The notes: generated by a model from the letters alone, not told the origin. Shown: positions 13,361 through 28,527, counted from the first letter of the stretch. The stretch is 64,000 nucleotides of DNA from Melanocharis versteri (GCA_013397845.1 VZTG01007430.1:62001-126000); one strand, 5' to 3'. Numbers and translations: made by a program.

Positions 13361-15599
13361 AATATTATTTATGAAAATCGAAAACTACTTTCTCTCAGAA
13401 GCAGAACTAGCAGGCAAGATAGATCAACACAGACCCTTGGAAAAACCTCTTGTCATTTCTTTGCCTCACTTTAAAAGTGAATAATATTTCTTTTCTTTTA
13501 TGTAATTTTGAAGATGTCTCCTAGGTTGTAGTTAAATTTGCCTACAATGAAATGATCATTTCTAGAATAAGTAGGCCATGGAAAACTCCATTTTCCATTT
13601 AGACTCAAACAAGAGATTGTCATTAATTTGAATATTATTTTGTGGCTCAACGTGAACTTTTGAGTGCGACATGCTGAAAAGATAATGTTTTTGCCCGGTT
13701 TCTATAGCACCTGCTAGAAGCTTCAGGCACACAAAATCAAACCTATTCCAAAGGTACAAAACATTAATCACCTCTTTTGACATTTTGCAGGTTAAGTATC
13801 AAATGTGCTCTACTGGAAACACTTTGTTACCCACACATGTGCAACCTTCTGCTTCTGAAGCAAAACTATCTCCCTTGAAGTTAACTATTTAATAATTGTA
13901 AGACAAGATCCTCTCATCAACTCTCCCCATGGAACAGGCCATAAAGGGAACCTCACTTAGAAATTAATTAGAAGTTCAAACTCCCTGTTTAAATCAACTA
14001 CCCTGGTCCTGAGCAACGGATTCCTTAGGCCTTCTCTCTATGTTTACCTGGGCTGCACAACAGCTTCACACAACTTTTATCTCCCCTCTCCATCTGCTAA
14101 AAGAGAAAAAACAAAAAAAATCCTGGGACAGTTCATTTCATGTGTCCCACACAGCATCTCACAGGTCAGAAATGAAATGGCTAAAGAGCCTTTCAACTCT
14201 GGCTCTGCAACAAGGTGAGAAACCAGGGCAGCTCCCAGGACTATCCACCCTGCAGAGGAGGCTCACGCAGGGATGAAGAAAACTTTCCCACTTGGATCAT
14301 CCGTGGAGCTCTACACACACCCAGAAGAAATCCAGGCCCAGTCCCACCACCCTGTTTGTGGTCTTCTTATGGTGATCCCAAAGGCTGCAGCACAAAATAA
14401 ACTCTTTAGGAAAACTTTCATTGTGTTATAGCTTAGAAAAACGTTAATAGTAACACTCAGCTTTCTAAGAACTTCAGAAAACAACACTCCACAGCTTTCA
14501 GCTTAACTTACATAATCATGATCAGAAACAGTATTGCTCCCTTCGAAAATGAAGTTCAAAATGCTGCATAAACTGACATAATTAAAAAAAAATTGTAAGA
14601 CAGGTGGGAAGAGAAAATAGGGCTTGGGGTTGGATTTCTTCTGCCCTCCCATCAAGATTAGCACAATATTTGTAGCTGAACTCTTTTTTTAATTCAACAT
14701 GAACAGCAGATCACATCCAGACAGTAAATACCTTTTTAAACTGCAAGTCTTGTGTCATATTTGTCCCACTAATTCTTCCAGTCATTAAATGTCTCTTTTT
14801 TTAGGCAAACCTACTAAACAGCTGCTTAATATTTTCAAGTAGTTTTGGTCCAGGTAGCATCTGCCAACCTCTGAGCTACATTTAGCATCCTCCCACAGCT
14901 GAAGCCTAACAGACTTCTCTATTGAGACTTAAATCAGCAGCCTCTTTGTCTCCATGCAACTGCTCTTTTACTGAAAATGGTATGGCAGCACAGGGAGCAC
15001 AATATGAATTTAAGCAGTGAAGCTGGGAGAAAACTTCTTGTTGTCTGAAAGGGAAAAAAAAAAGTGAAATCCCACTTACTTCCTCACTGGAAAAAATAAA
15101 ATGCAGGCCCTCTTTCCCTGCAGCCACACGGATGCCATCACAGTGGCAAATGCAGGTGGCAAAACAGACATTTCAGTGTTCAGAATCACCCACTGCCCTG
15201 TCAGCCAGTTCCCATCCCTTCCAGGGAATGGATCAGATGGAGTAATTTTTAAGGGCCTGTACCAGACAGGGCCATGGTCTACATGGTACCTTTTTTTTCT
15301 ACAAAGGAAATCTCTACTCATGTAAATAAGCTTCCCTGCAATTTACATCTCCTTGCAGGATTCTCCTACATTTTCCAAGCACAGTATACTGAAATTCCAC
15401 ACTAACTTTTTTCTTCTGTTTAGTATTAGAATAATGTGGAGTTTTTCAGTATTATGTATGTTGTTGTAAGAACAAACATTAGGACTGATGAGCCAGATTT
15501 ACTTAAAATTGCTGATCATCTTGCTTCTTCTAAAATATGAAACCAGGAATATTTGTGTTTAACACCAGCTACTTAAAAAAAATAAATAAAAAAATATAA

Positions 15600-15690
15600 A
15601 TACTTGTGGACTTTGAACCCAGGCCCGCTATGCAGTGTGGCTTCATTAACAGAAGACTGTGCTGTGCAAGCCTACCATTTGACATGACCA
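15600..15690 (-). repeat. tRNA-like fragment, possible old SINE remnant
   Basis: The minus strand carries a good polymerase III B-box-like motif, GGTTCAAAGTCC (15619-15608). About 55 bases upstream lies a weak A-box-like TGTCAAATGG (15683-15674). A short CTTC/GAAG hairpin with a seven-base loop sits between them. The acceptor stem does not pair and the T stem has one mismatch, so this is not a functional tRNA gene. A decayed tRNA-derived SINE, or chance, are the likely explanations. Confidence 0.2.
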
Positions 15691-15981
15691 TTATCCTCAT
15701 TCCCCAAAAACCTTATAAAATCAGATTATTTAGCACTAGGTGAAATGACAAATCCATCACCCCTTAACAAATGGTACCTAACACCTTTATTAGACAAACA
15801 CAGATACCTGACCTTCGACAACTTGTTTTATTTAAGGATCTTCAAGTGCTGTCAGTTACCAAAACATACAAAAGCAACAATTACAGCGGGGGGAAAAAAA
15901 ATAATCAGCTGTATTTGCGTGTAACATTTCAGTACCTAATACTCTACCTAAAATTTGCACACAAAAAAAAACCAGCCTGAG

Positions 15982-16001
15982 ATTAAATAAATAAATAAAT
16001 A
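15982..16001. repeat. (AAAT)n microsatellite
   Basis: Four to five tandem AAAT/AAATA units, intronic. Confidence 0.75.
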
Positions 16002-19000
16002 CACATACAAAAATCAAACTCCTGAAACTTTGATAGCTTATTATTGATGACTGGTCTTCCCCATTCTCCTACTTTAAAATGTAGAGTTTATCAAGTCCAT
16101 TAAAATACAGACCCCCAATAATTTTGTTAAAGGGTCACATCTTGCCTACTAATACATGTAGACTACAGACAGGTTTTTTTCAGGAGTTTTTCTCCTTCCA
16201 TTGCTCTAAGGAAGCAACCCCACAGAAGCTCTTTGTGCAATCCTTGAGGAAACCAGCACCCCAAAGTGCTAAGGCCACCCTAAACAACCCCCGGACAGGC
16301 TCATTCCTCCCAGGACAGACTCCAAGACACGTGTAGGGATGCAAACCCCCTCCTTGAACCCAAGGCTAAATTTGCTCATGTTAACACATCCACTCACTCC
16401 CAAGTGGTCAGTGCTAAGAAATGTGCACTCTGCTTTCTGCCTTAGCCATGCACACAAAGATAAACATTTTGAAGTTCAATTCAACTTCACACAAGAACAA
16501 TAAGGAATAAACAAAAAATAAATCAATTCCTTTAACTTAACAGTGTAGGAGATGTTTAAGATTAGCCAAGTGGGAAATCTGGTCTTTAATTTTATCTTAT
16601 TTCTAGAGATGAAATACTACAAAATCTCTTTGTTACTTATTATTTGTTCATTCCATAGGCACGAAAATACGAGTAGTGTTTATTTTTTTAACTAGTCATG
16701 TCTTTTATCTGTTATTTGCCAAAATCTATCAATACTGACCTCAGAAGTAAATTTAATCTTCCCAAACTTTATAACCTTAGATACTATCTACCACACTACA
16801 GTCTTCCCTACTGCAAAGACTTAGCTCTGTAGGAGATAAAGTGGATTAAAGACATATTGAGGATTATAGATTATGCAGTTAGAACAAACACAGGCAAGTA
16901 TTTCAAATAGCTGACCCTACAGAAAGGAATCACATTCTGTTCTCAAGATGATATACAAAAATAGAAAGCACATTCCACTAGGAAAATATTTACTTAATAA
17001 TTTATCATTTAAGAACTACTACTGTACAAATGAAAGTACAAAAGACAGCATATTGAAATCCATTTGAAGATACATATGCAATGATTACAACACAGCTTCA
17101 ATTTCAATTGTGATTGGATTTACAAAGTTTACTCTATCCCAGCATGAATCACACTTCAGTTTTCCCTGAAAGTCCTACGTTTAAAACAGATTCCAATTTT
17201 TTTGGCTAGAAGAGGCTGACACACACAGTGCTGCCAAAAATTCTAGAAATAAAAGGATAAAAATCTCCAAGTATCCTACTGAAAAGAAATGCCAGTGAGA
17301 TATAAGAATCAATTTAGTCCAGACATTAATAACTTCCTTAATGATCTAATGATTAAAATAGCATATAGATAACATCTTCTGAGGATATTAAATAGAGAAC
17401 TTTGAGTAGCAGTAAAGTCAAAGATAATACAAAGGAACCTAAGCAAATTCCTTACACAGCCAGAAAATTATGTGAAATTCAGTTTGGAAAAACATCAGCT
17501 AATCCATCTGGGAAAAATAATCCCAAATATAGATATTCAATATGGACAAGAAACCTGGGAAACAACAATGCAGAAAAACTGCATTAACCACAAACACAGC
17601 ATGAACAAAAAAAAAGAGGGAGGGAGTGTCTGTCCAGCCACTGAATCTAGGAATGGGGGGGAATGCTGAATTACTTCCCTTTCACCCATTTGACAACTCT
17701 CCCAGAATGAAGCACACGTAGGTGGGTGCTCTATTCCACTCTTTGATGCAGCTCTGGACGTGAGATAGGTCCTGCTCCTTCAGACATTTAAAACTACATG
17801 GGCAGAAAATACTATCAAGTACTGAGTGCTTTAGCTTAAAAGACCAACTGTAATGAAAAACAGTCTGTGAATTTTTTATTGTATATGATGTGGTGTTTTA
17901 GAGCTCTTTTGTTATATTTGATATATCAGAGCTCTTTAATCCAGAAGTATAACACTTCTCCAAAAGCAAATAAACATGAAAATATGCTCATTTCCAAACC
18001 ATTTGCTTTTTATTGACCATGAAGTTTTGGCGCATCTCACCACAACTGAAATCACTTTGAAGATTTTGGCTCTCAAATGAATTTTTGCCATAGTGCAATG
18101 CCTGTTCATGTTGGGAACAACTGTACAAAACAAGGGAAGACAAACCAATACTGCACTCGTGTCAACTGAGGTCACCTCAGAATCTATACAAAGGGCATGG
18201 CAATCCTCCTCTCAGCAAAGTGCTTGATTAATAAAGTTTCTGCAACAGGAATAATTGTTCTTTACCAAGCAGGAAATAAGAGAAACTTGCTTAAAGATAC
18301 TCAAAACCTGCTTCTAGCCATTTATTTGTTTTTCTAGATATTATGGCATTCTTTCATTAGAAGAATATCCCAAAAACTTAAGAAAAATACTTTTACATTG
18401 CTAATGGAAATTAGAATCTCCCTGATTCCCTTACACTCAGAATCAGCTCAGAAGCATATACTGAAATTCTAAATAGTTTTGGGGTTTTGTCAGTTGCTTT
18501 TTCTGCTGTGAGGATGGGGATGTTCCCATCAAGAGCATTAACTGGAAGATTCTATCCCACTTGAGATGTAGGGATACCTGTACCAAAGATTAAACTTGGC
18601 CCTTCTTACCCTTGAAGCAAGAGCTCCAAACGCTGTTGCACTTGACTGTGCATATTATGGATGTGGTAGTTTAGGGACAAACAGGACAGTAAAAGAACAG
18701 GAAGAGGAACAGACTTGACCTGAGAAATTCAACACATTTCTCTTGCCACTGGAATTTCCTACAGTTAAAGACAGACAAAATATTAAAAGAGAGATTCTGA
18801 CAAGACCATCAACTCTGTGGCTGTCTCTTAAGAAAAAGACAGAATCTTTTTTATTTATTATTTGGGACACTTGCTTGCTCTTCCTGAAATTAAAGAAGAG
18901 TGACAAATTTCACTCTGCGACCTGGAATTTCACAGTTAATGGGAGGATGGAGTAAACATAACCTCAAGTACTTTGTTCCTCTCTCCTTCCTTGCCACGAT

Positions 19001-22000
19001 TCCCGCTGACTCATGGCAATGAAGTGTTTAGAATTTTTCCAGGAGCCTTTTCACTGCCTGTCTTATGCTTAACCCACAGTATAGAACCCATTTGCTCATT
19101 TCTCTGATATTAAGAGACTCACAGCAGCTCTTTTTACTTGTGACTACAGAGCTTTAATCCGGCAGCCCAGATCATATTCTAAAGCAATTTACAACAACGG
19201 ACACTTCTTCTAAGATTATGGCATCTAAAATATAGGCTAACAACCACCCTGAAATGCTGACTTCTTGAAGGTCATCTAAAAAGCCATGCATCCCAACCCT
19301 CTCCCACATATATAATGGATATGCTCCCATATCTTTGTCATCCAACCACACCACACCACTTTTCCAAGAGCCAAGCCAGGTGCCAGAACTCTAGCCATGG
19401 TCTCCATCACTTAAGGCACACAATTTTGGAGCTGCTCTTGTCAGAGGGACTAAGAACCACTTATTTCCATCATCCATCCTAGCTCTAAAAAGAGAAACTG
19501 GAGCAGCATCTAGTCCTAAGTAAAATACTTATTCAAGTCTGGGTTTAGTCAAAAACAGATACAGATTTTTATTAAGATTCTCTATTAAAGAAAAACCACA
19601 GCCGTGGCTATTTCTCTCTCTCTCTCTGCCTCACCTTTTCATCCTTTCTGCACTTTTTAAAGATAAGTAGAAATCTCAACCACTGCAGTTTCTTAGGACC
19701 AGAGAAGAAGGAGGTTTTGTTTCTTAATAAGCAGGAGAGGGGGGGAAAAGGCGTGAAATACTCACAAGAGTGCATGAGGGGAGAACAGAAGAGGAAAATT
19801 ATTGCATGAATAACAGATACGAAAGACTGTCTTGCAGCAAGGTCTGATTACTGCAACAGAGGCAGGATGGAGCTCGCACGTTCTTCCCGGGGTGGATCTC
19901 TATCCTGACAGGTCTGGTCTTGCCTCCAGAAGTGCACACAAACAACCACTGTAACACGTGGATGGAGCTGAAGATGAGCAGACTGGTTTTTTTCCATGTA
20001 AACATAGCTAATTTTATTATACCAAGTTTGTCAATAACCTCTGCAATCCCCTCCACCAGGAGTGCTCGTTTTAACACGTGTGAGTTTTATCACCCTCTTG
20101 TGGAAAAATACGCAATCGTATCCGTCAGAGGGTGCAGGAAGAAGAAGTGGGAGTAAGGAAGGCAGTGATAAGGAACAAGCGAAGAAGAAAACAGGAGAAG
20201 TATGGGCTGGGTGGAATAAAGGGAAAGTGAAGGAGAACCAAGATGACACAGTACCACTTCAACTTCTTCAAAAAGCTATCCCAAAAATGTTATTTGAAAA
20301 CACCAAGAGAGCAAGCTGCCAAATTTACTCTCCCTTGGTAACACTGACAATATTCAACAAATAAGTTTTGTTCTCTACAGCGATTCAAGTACTTTCTCAG
20401 CTGTAATCACCATCTTCTGCATTTTTGTTTCCACATAGATGGGAAAACATATTCTCTATTAACAGTTTTGAACAGTTAACCTTATCAGAAAACACTAACT
20501 AGACTTCCTAATTTATACAGAGACCGCATATAGCATCTATGTCCTGATGCTAGAATGTGAAAGTGGAGAGCACATGTGCAAAACTTGCCAAGAAAACCAA
20601 TGAAAGTTTACGCATTCACAGTACATCCTATTGGGTAACGTAAAGGACAAAAAAGAATATTTAATTCCCCTGAAATCTGGAATCATCCTTCCCTCAGTTT
20701 CTGACTATCCATGGTATCAATTTGTAACACAAGAAATTTAACTTGCAGTAGATTTCCTTTGCAACATAATCCATATGACAAAAACATTGAAAGCAACAAA
20801 CAAATTGGCTACCACCTACGTTGCAAAACTTGAAAATCCAAGTTCAGTACAAGCACATGCAAAAAAAAAGCCAAGGAAGTCATAACAACATTAAACTCAT
20901 GACACTGCAGAGAAGCACAGAAATCCCAAACAACAAAAGCACAACTCAGACTAGGTAGATATATCACAAGCATTATGAAAAAATACATCACACACAATGT
21001 ATCCCTAAAACTTCTGAAAACCTTCCAGGAATCTCACAGAAAACTACAGACCACATCCAACACAAAATACAGTTACTTCTTCTTAATGACATTAAACATT
21101 TTTTCTGATACTCCTCGAAAAGCTAGAAACTCACTAGCAATTCTAATGACAGATCTCCTTAACCTTATGATAAAAGAATACCCAAAGAAATGCTTCCCCC
21201 ATTACCCAAACTATATTTATGCCCAGCCACTCCTCACAATGAAAAGCATAAAATGGATAACCATGCGACTTACATTTATTTCATTGTTTTAATCAAAATC
21301 TGACAGCAAAGAACTTCTCCAGACAACACACAATTTCAACTTAACCTTACTCTCCAGGATGGTATCTGATTTTTCAGAATAAAAATTGCTGTAACTGAGC
21401 ACTTTATCATATCTCCTGCTGGGGGTTGAGTCCTAAAACTGATACTTTTACCAGCAGGGGCACACGGGCGTCAGCATTTACTCATCACCCCTGAGACACC
21501 ACTGATGGTTTACTTCAGCTTTTGCAAAACACCATCAAACAAGGACAGCTGAATCTGCGGCTCATGTTTTGCAGGAGATACATCTTTTCCAATCCATAAA
21601 AATCTTTAGAAATACCCTAATTATGCACAAACTTTTATAATCGTAACAGCAGACTGCTTGTCTCCACATCTCTTGTAACTCAGTCAGTTCTGAAGTCCAA
21701 CATGAAGGTATCAGAACAAGCTCTTCAGCTCGGGGAACACAAGAAGCTGCTGTTACAGAAGAGCTGGCACCACGTCTACGATGTAAAACAGACTTTACAG
21801 CAATCTGATATTCTAATTTTTCTTTTAGGAAGCTACCCAAAAATGATCCATTTCACTTTTTTGCTTTCTGCCCATTTAACCAGGTACAGCAACTCTGCTA
21901 TCTTATTTTCCTTCTCTGCCCCAGACTCTTGCAGATGCTACAGGAAGGACCTTGCACTTCACACACAAGGCAAACACCACAGTTAGGAATCACAGTTAAG

Positions 22001-23698
22001 AAATAGCACAGTTAAGAAAAGTGATAAAAAGCAACAAAGGGAATAAATACAAAATAATGATCCTTTTTTATAAAATGTACTTAAAATGTAAAGTATTTTA
22101 ATATAAAATCTTATATACTTTGTTTTCAAGAAAAAAACCCCAATGTAACAGTAATATCAGACATACTGTGACTTGAAAAATAAGATTCATACAGGAAATC
22201 CAAAAATACATTGATACTGATGCGTGTATAATTTTGAAAATGCATATACCCTTTGTCTAATGTAACAATTAGGAAAAATTACTGGTGAAAAACCTTCCAT
22301 TACTGTGCATCATTATTATTCCTGATCAAACTGATTCTCCTGTAGTTTGACTTCAAGACTTTGTTGAAAACAGACGAAATTTTCAACCAAGTGCAACAAC
22401 CAAAGGCAGAAAAGTATTTTACACTGATTCTTTGGACAGCTGCCTTATCTTTTGAAACGCTTGATAAAGATCCTCAGACTGTAGCTGCACTATTTTTTAC
22501 TTTAAGCAGAAAACCACAGACACAGAAACTATCAACCCCACATAAATATCCACCAGCATTTCAGATCTGCTGAATTAACTGTTTGAGAGGACACAGGATC
22601 AAGCACATCACTAAAATCAGGAGGAGGTGGAATGTTCCTAACAATCTGTTTTACACCATGGCCCCACAGACACTTTTCTCAGCAGATGAGAGGCCGCACT
22701 TGGCTCGAGAACTTCTCAAAGTTTTGCCACCAGAAAAAACCCTCCTGTCACTGCACCTGCAACCAGACTGACAATCAGGGAGGTTTCAAAGCAAGAAGAA
22801 TGCTGCCACATCCTGCTGAAAGAAGATTCTAGTGGTTTTTTTAACAGATTTGCCTTAACCTTTTATGAAGCAAAGTGAACCCATTTGCTGATACTTGTGA
22901 ATTATACAGTTACCGAGATTACAGTAATCCATAAATACCCACCCTACCAAAACTCACTGAACTCCCCAAGTCCTCTCATCTGTTACTAAGGTTTTTTGCC
23001 TGATTGAGCCAAAGAAACAGTAATAACTTGAATGAAAAAACTGTAGGTGAAAGGAAGTTACCCTGAACCTAAAAATAGTTGTGTGTCCTCCTCCCACTCC
23101 CCAGAAAGCATTAATGAAAGTGCTCTTTTCTCAGGGAGGCAGTAGCTTACAATGGATGAATGTGAAAGGACTGCTGCCTTACTATAAAGCTCTACCAATG
23201 AACAGAAGCAATATCCCATTTTAAAAACACAAGAGAAAATTAAATAAACTCAAAACCTTAACTATATATAAGACATTAAATATACCTACAGCTTATTTAT
23301 ATACACAGATATATTATACAAATGCAATATACACAAACACAGATTTCATAAATACACACTTAATTCCAGAGATATGGAAAATGTGCTCTTTCACAACAGT
23401 AAAGCTCCATAACATAATCAATTATAAAGGCAGCACTATACTTCAACAATCATGTGCACTATATAGAAATAATTGCTTGGCTGAACCAGAACTTGTATTT
23501 GTTGAAGGTACTTCAGGAAAGGAATATAAAGGAGGTACTTATTACAGAAACAGGAGGTTTTATTACAGACCCATAGGGTTACACTTGGGCACAGAAAAGA
23601 AAATGGCAATATTATTAGAGAGATAAGTATTACTGGGAAATGTTATAAAGACATATTGTACAAGTACAGACTGAAACCAAAAGGTTTTGATGATGATG

Positions 23699-23828
23699 GC
23701 CAGGCTGGATGGGGCTTGGAGCAACCTGGTCTGTGGAAGGTGTCCCTGTCTGTGGCAGGGGGCTGGGATGAGATGATCTTTAAGATCTCCTCCAACCCAA
23801 ACCATTCTGTGACTCTGTGATTCTACGA
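23699..23828 (+). mobile_element. CR1 LINE 3' end fragment
   Basis: About 130 bases match the terminal part of avian CR1: GGATGGGGCTTGGAGCAACC, then GTGTCCCTG, then CTCCAACCCAAACC, ending in the typical ATTCTGTGACTCTGTGATTC-like tail. The 5' part is absent, as is usual for 5'-truncated CR1 copies. It lies in PPP2R5E intron in antisense orientation to the gene. Confidence 0.92.
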
Positions 23829-24040
23829 TAAAGTCTAAACATCCTGCAGAAAATTATCAAGATTTTAGACTCAATCTTGTGAAAAGTATAGAAATACATT
23901 CTACATAATTACAACTTACTTCACTTTAAAAACTGTTAAAAAGAAAAAAGAAAAGGAAAAGGTGGGAATCATCATCACTGAACACTTCCAGAAACCAGAC
24001 TGAGAAATTCCGGAAGTCAAACAATTACACTGGAGGCTTC

Positions 24041-24100
24041 AAAAGCAAAGCAAAGCAAAACAAAGCCAAACCACCTTCCCCCAAAAACCAAAAAATAACC
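24041..24100. repeat. A-rich tract with AAAGC/CAAAG units
   Basis: About four to five copies of a five-base AAAGC-like unit lead into ACC-rich and poly-A sequence. It is low-complexity intronic DNA with no coding meaning. Confidence 0.7.
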
Positions 24101-27100
24101 CACCACCATCCTGGCCATAGGAAAATTGCCAGTTCTAGAGAGACTCAGAAATGAATACAGAGAACTGACTGGAAACATTAGAAGATCGGGGGTCAGCTGA
24201 CAGAATTCCTCACCAACCGCACTTTCACTCATACACTGCTAAGACAAGTGGGTATTTCTTTTACTTAACCTGCCCATTCTCTACAAATGTTGCCCTACAA
24301 AACTACATTCCAAATGTGGGAGACAGTAACAAGCAACAGGAAAAAAAAAAAAGACAGATTGCAATTAGTGTATTGCCCTTTCTAAACACCATCAAACAAA
24401 TACTTTAAAAAAAAAAAAACAGAACAGAAACGTTTAAGATTATTGGAAAAAAAAATTCTACAATCAACAGATGTAAACAAATTACAAAGAAAGTCAAGTG
24501 TATACTCAAAAACCAACTGACAAGAGCACAAAGAAAGTAAAGAAATTTATTACTTATGACTAGAACATCATACATATTCATAAAAAAATACTAAATGGGC
24601 TAAGTCTTTCTTCCTTTTGAGATTGTGGCCCTGTTCCCAAATCTTATACAGAGATGGCCTATTATATCCAGATTTATATCAACCAGAACAGGCATAAAAT
24701 TCCTAGAAGTAGTTCCAGGATTCATCACTGATTATGCACATGAAGCACAAACCAAGTTCCATTGTTTCCTCCATGCAATAAATTAGGAGCCCTAATATCT
24801 ATTTCTAATTCTGTAAATAAAGTTGAATTTTATTTTGGGAAATCATAACCACTATGACCCTAAATTCCTGTTTATGTATTAGAAGAAAGCATTTAGCTTA
24901 GTGATTTTATTAACAGTTTACTGATATTTGTATATCTGATATCTGTAGAACATTCCAAATTTCTCAAATGAAGAGCAGCACAGACAAGATAAGCAGGCAG
25001 CTCCCATGGAAGCCAACAGAAAACAGAGGCTCTGTCTTTCTGGTTCCACAATTCAAATCATAACTATTTCCCATATGAAGAGTTTTAGGTGGCATCCATA
25101 GATCTGAAAAGGCCAGACTTTTTCATGATAAAGGAATATTTTAAAATTTCAAAAGTAACTGTATTTGAACAAGAAGGTGCACATCTTGCAGTTCTCAGTC
25201 AAGAGTCTTTTCGAATTGTTAGGATTTTTTACTATTTAGGAACTTCAGCATCTGACCTATAGATAAGATTCTTAAGAAAAGCTCATAATAAAATCTCAGC
25301 TATAGGGAAATAATTGAATGATCAAAAGCAAATAGCAACTGGAAAGAGATTTTTCCCTTTTTGACTATGCAATGCTCTTTTGTTGCCACTACACCAATTC
25401 TTTAATGCCATGGGAACTATCTGATAAATGTATTAGAAGCTCAATAAATTTCATAATATTGAGGTAGCAAAGCAATTGGTATTGTTGACAGAGAACTTCT
25501 GCTCTGAGCGCTTATTCTAAGGAGGAAAAATCATCTAAATATAAAAATCATACTTTGAAATGTTTTCAAAAAAAATATAGAATAGTTGCAGAGAACATGA
25601 AAGTAACCTTCGCTAATTATATTAAATCATTGCAAAATCTGGAAGGATGACAGGAAAAAAACACACCCTGAATTACAAAAATGGGATACAAATGATTTAA
25701 CAATTAACAGTCTCACTTTTGGATGGCTTGCCTTGCCTATCTTCTGTATTTGTAATGAGGGCAAGGGGAGTGGGAACGATGCTATGAGTTACATGCAAGT
25801 TTTCTGTGCAGTTTCTCAGGATGCTGAATGTGCATTCATAAGGCACAAGATGTTTTTAATCATCTCTATGTATATTTTCATCCTCTGAACATTCCCCTGC
25901 CTCTACAGACACCAGGCAAGAACACAAATGAACTCCCCCTCCCCCTTCTGCAGGTAATACTGAAATGGCTCTGTTTTCACATGTCCAGCACTACAATATA
26001 TCCTTTTTCCAGCCAAATGCTTTCTAACATTGCACTCCTGCTGATCCACCTCTAGAGACTTCTAAGTAAAATGAGCAGCTACACAAAATGAAAGCAAAAT
26101 AGCCCTCCAATAAATAATGCACCCATCCAATGCACCTAAAATCCTATTTTCCTCTACAGAACAAGCACGATTTTAGGCACACCACAAACCTGGTCAGCAA
26201 ACCTGGGAGGGAATCTAAGGCACATAGATGGGATTATTCAATCCCAAAAAAGGGCCCTCCACCAGGACTGCTCTGCCACAAGCCAGTTACCTAAGGCACC
26301 TGTCAGCCTGGGTGATACCAACAGCCTCTTCAAAGTAAAGCCAAATTCCATCATGCACTGCAAGATACACCAGGGAAAAGCATGCAACCTTCAAAAAAAT
26401 GCACGTGAGAAACACACAGAGGAGCACACACAGGCAAAACGCAATTGTGTCACAACTCCCATGTGCACTTCTCATCCCATTCCTCTACACTTGAAACAAA
26501 GGAGAAAACACTGGGTTTAAAGTGTTATATTGGACAACAGTCAGATTTGAAAAGATAACTTCAGATTTAGTCACAATGCAGTAAATAAAAATATAATGAA
26601 ATCATCTAAAAAGTTACATCTTTACTCCAGGCAAACAGCAGTTTTTTGACTTGTGGCTTTTGAAAGCCTGAACTCAGCTCAGCAGAGCCTCAGAAAGAAC
26701 ACCTTGTTTTCTAAATACATTAAATGTTTGTTTACAAACTGATACCATACACACATACATTAAAAAAAAAACCAAAAGTAACAACTTAATTCCTTTATTT
26801 TTTTCTAAAATGAGCAATACTGAAAATTCCAGTTGATCTTATTCCATTTCCTAAATAGCAGCTTATCCTTCAGACTTGTACACAGCATCAAAACATAGTA
26901 TCTCTCCCATGTTTCTTTCCCAAAATATATTTATTACCAAATGAACAACAACAATGCTGGCTTATCTGTTTTTGCTATACAGGCATGTATGCTCACAGAA
27001 GGCAACAGACTGCATTAAAACACTACCAAAACAAGCCATTTCACTGTATGTGACTCTGCCCCCAGGGAGAGGAAGGAGAACAGATAAGATGTGACAGATG

Positions 27101-27303
27101 TGTAGTCACGTCACTTAATACACTACTGGAAGGTGCTCAAATCATTATGGTGACAGGCAGAGTATAAAAACTTGCAAGGAATGGACCAAGCAGTTACCCA
27201 GTTTTCTGCATACATGATTCCTGTACTCACAAACGTGACTGAAGTCCATAAAGTGCTGTTTGAGATAAGGCAGCCTGCCAATGTCAATATGCAATATATC
27301 CAT

Positions 27304-27367
27304 TAAAAAAACCAAACCAAAACAAACAAACAAACAATACAAAAAAAACCACACACACAAAAAAACC
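27304..27367. repeat. A/C-rich low-complexity tract
   Basis: AAACAAAC and CACACA-like sequence with poly-A runs. On the opposite strand it creates a short hydrophobic Phe/Leu/Cys-rich frame that is an artefact of T-rich sequence. Confidence 0.7.
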
Positions 27368-28527
27368 CAGAAGGGCACATAGCATGTATGTTTTTGTAAG
27401 CAAAACCCCTCCATCATGAATATGAAATACATCTGATGAATATGAATTTGAGGTCTGTCCTCTAAAAATTTCCCACACTGAAATATTTCTGAAGAGGTTT
27501 AATTAAACTTGGAATTCACCCAAACCAGGAAGCTTATCAATTGTACATCTCCAAACTAAGTTCAGTTTTCTAAGACTTTAAAAACCTATTTTGCTGGTGT
27601 CTCTTCTCTATTTCAGTTTAAAAGACAAAATTTCCAGGATAAAACTGGAAATCATACGGTTACTGGACAGAAATAATAGGATTGGTCACTTGTTGGAAGG
27701 CAAGTGTAAACCTAAGAGTTAAAAAACAATCAGGATTTTCAAGAAATTGGTCAAGAAAAGTATGAAAAACGCAGGAGAAAATCACTTCCTCGCTTCTCAA
27801 TCCTGAATGTTACAAATATTAATGTAGGTCAAGAATATTTCCAAACAGCAGCATGGTTTTTAGCTGCCAGTGTCCCTTCAGCAGGGACCAATAGCACTGC
27901 TGTTTAGAGAGATTGTTAGGCCCAAATCCCACAAATTAATCTGCACAGGTAGATCCCTGCGCCTCTGGGAATCCGCATTAAGGCAAAGAGGGAAAACGAA
28001 CTCCCAGGATCAGATTCTTAATTTGAAGCTGGACCACTGTAACTCATTATGACACTAATCATAAATGTCTCACCAACACTCTCTGCTCCCCATCTGTTTG
28101 TTTTATCTTATTATAGTTTTATATCTCAATCCTCAGGACTGGCTACAGCAGTCAAATTAAGCACCTGGACACGCCTGTGTTTCTGCAAGGCGAGGTTCTC
28201 GCTGCTTTATTTATACTTCTGCCCATGCCTGGTTTACTCCCTGAATGGGACTACAAAATAGAGAGAAGTAATTACAACATCAATTTCTTCATTTGTACAA
28301 ATACAAATCTCAATGTTTTCCACTAATCCCATCGTTTAAGCCAAAGGATAAACTCCAGTCACCTTCCGAAGCGCAGCAACTGGTATGAAATAACCTGCAT
28401 ATCAAAAATTACCTGGAAAAGTGTAAAACTGAGCTTTAACATTATTCCAAAGAAGTATTTGCTTCTTTATCATATTGTCACAAAACAACAAAAGAGTTCA
28501 ACAACCAAGAGAAAAAAAAATTTTTTT

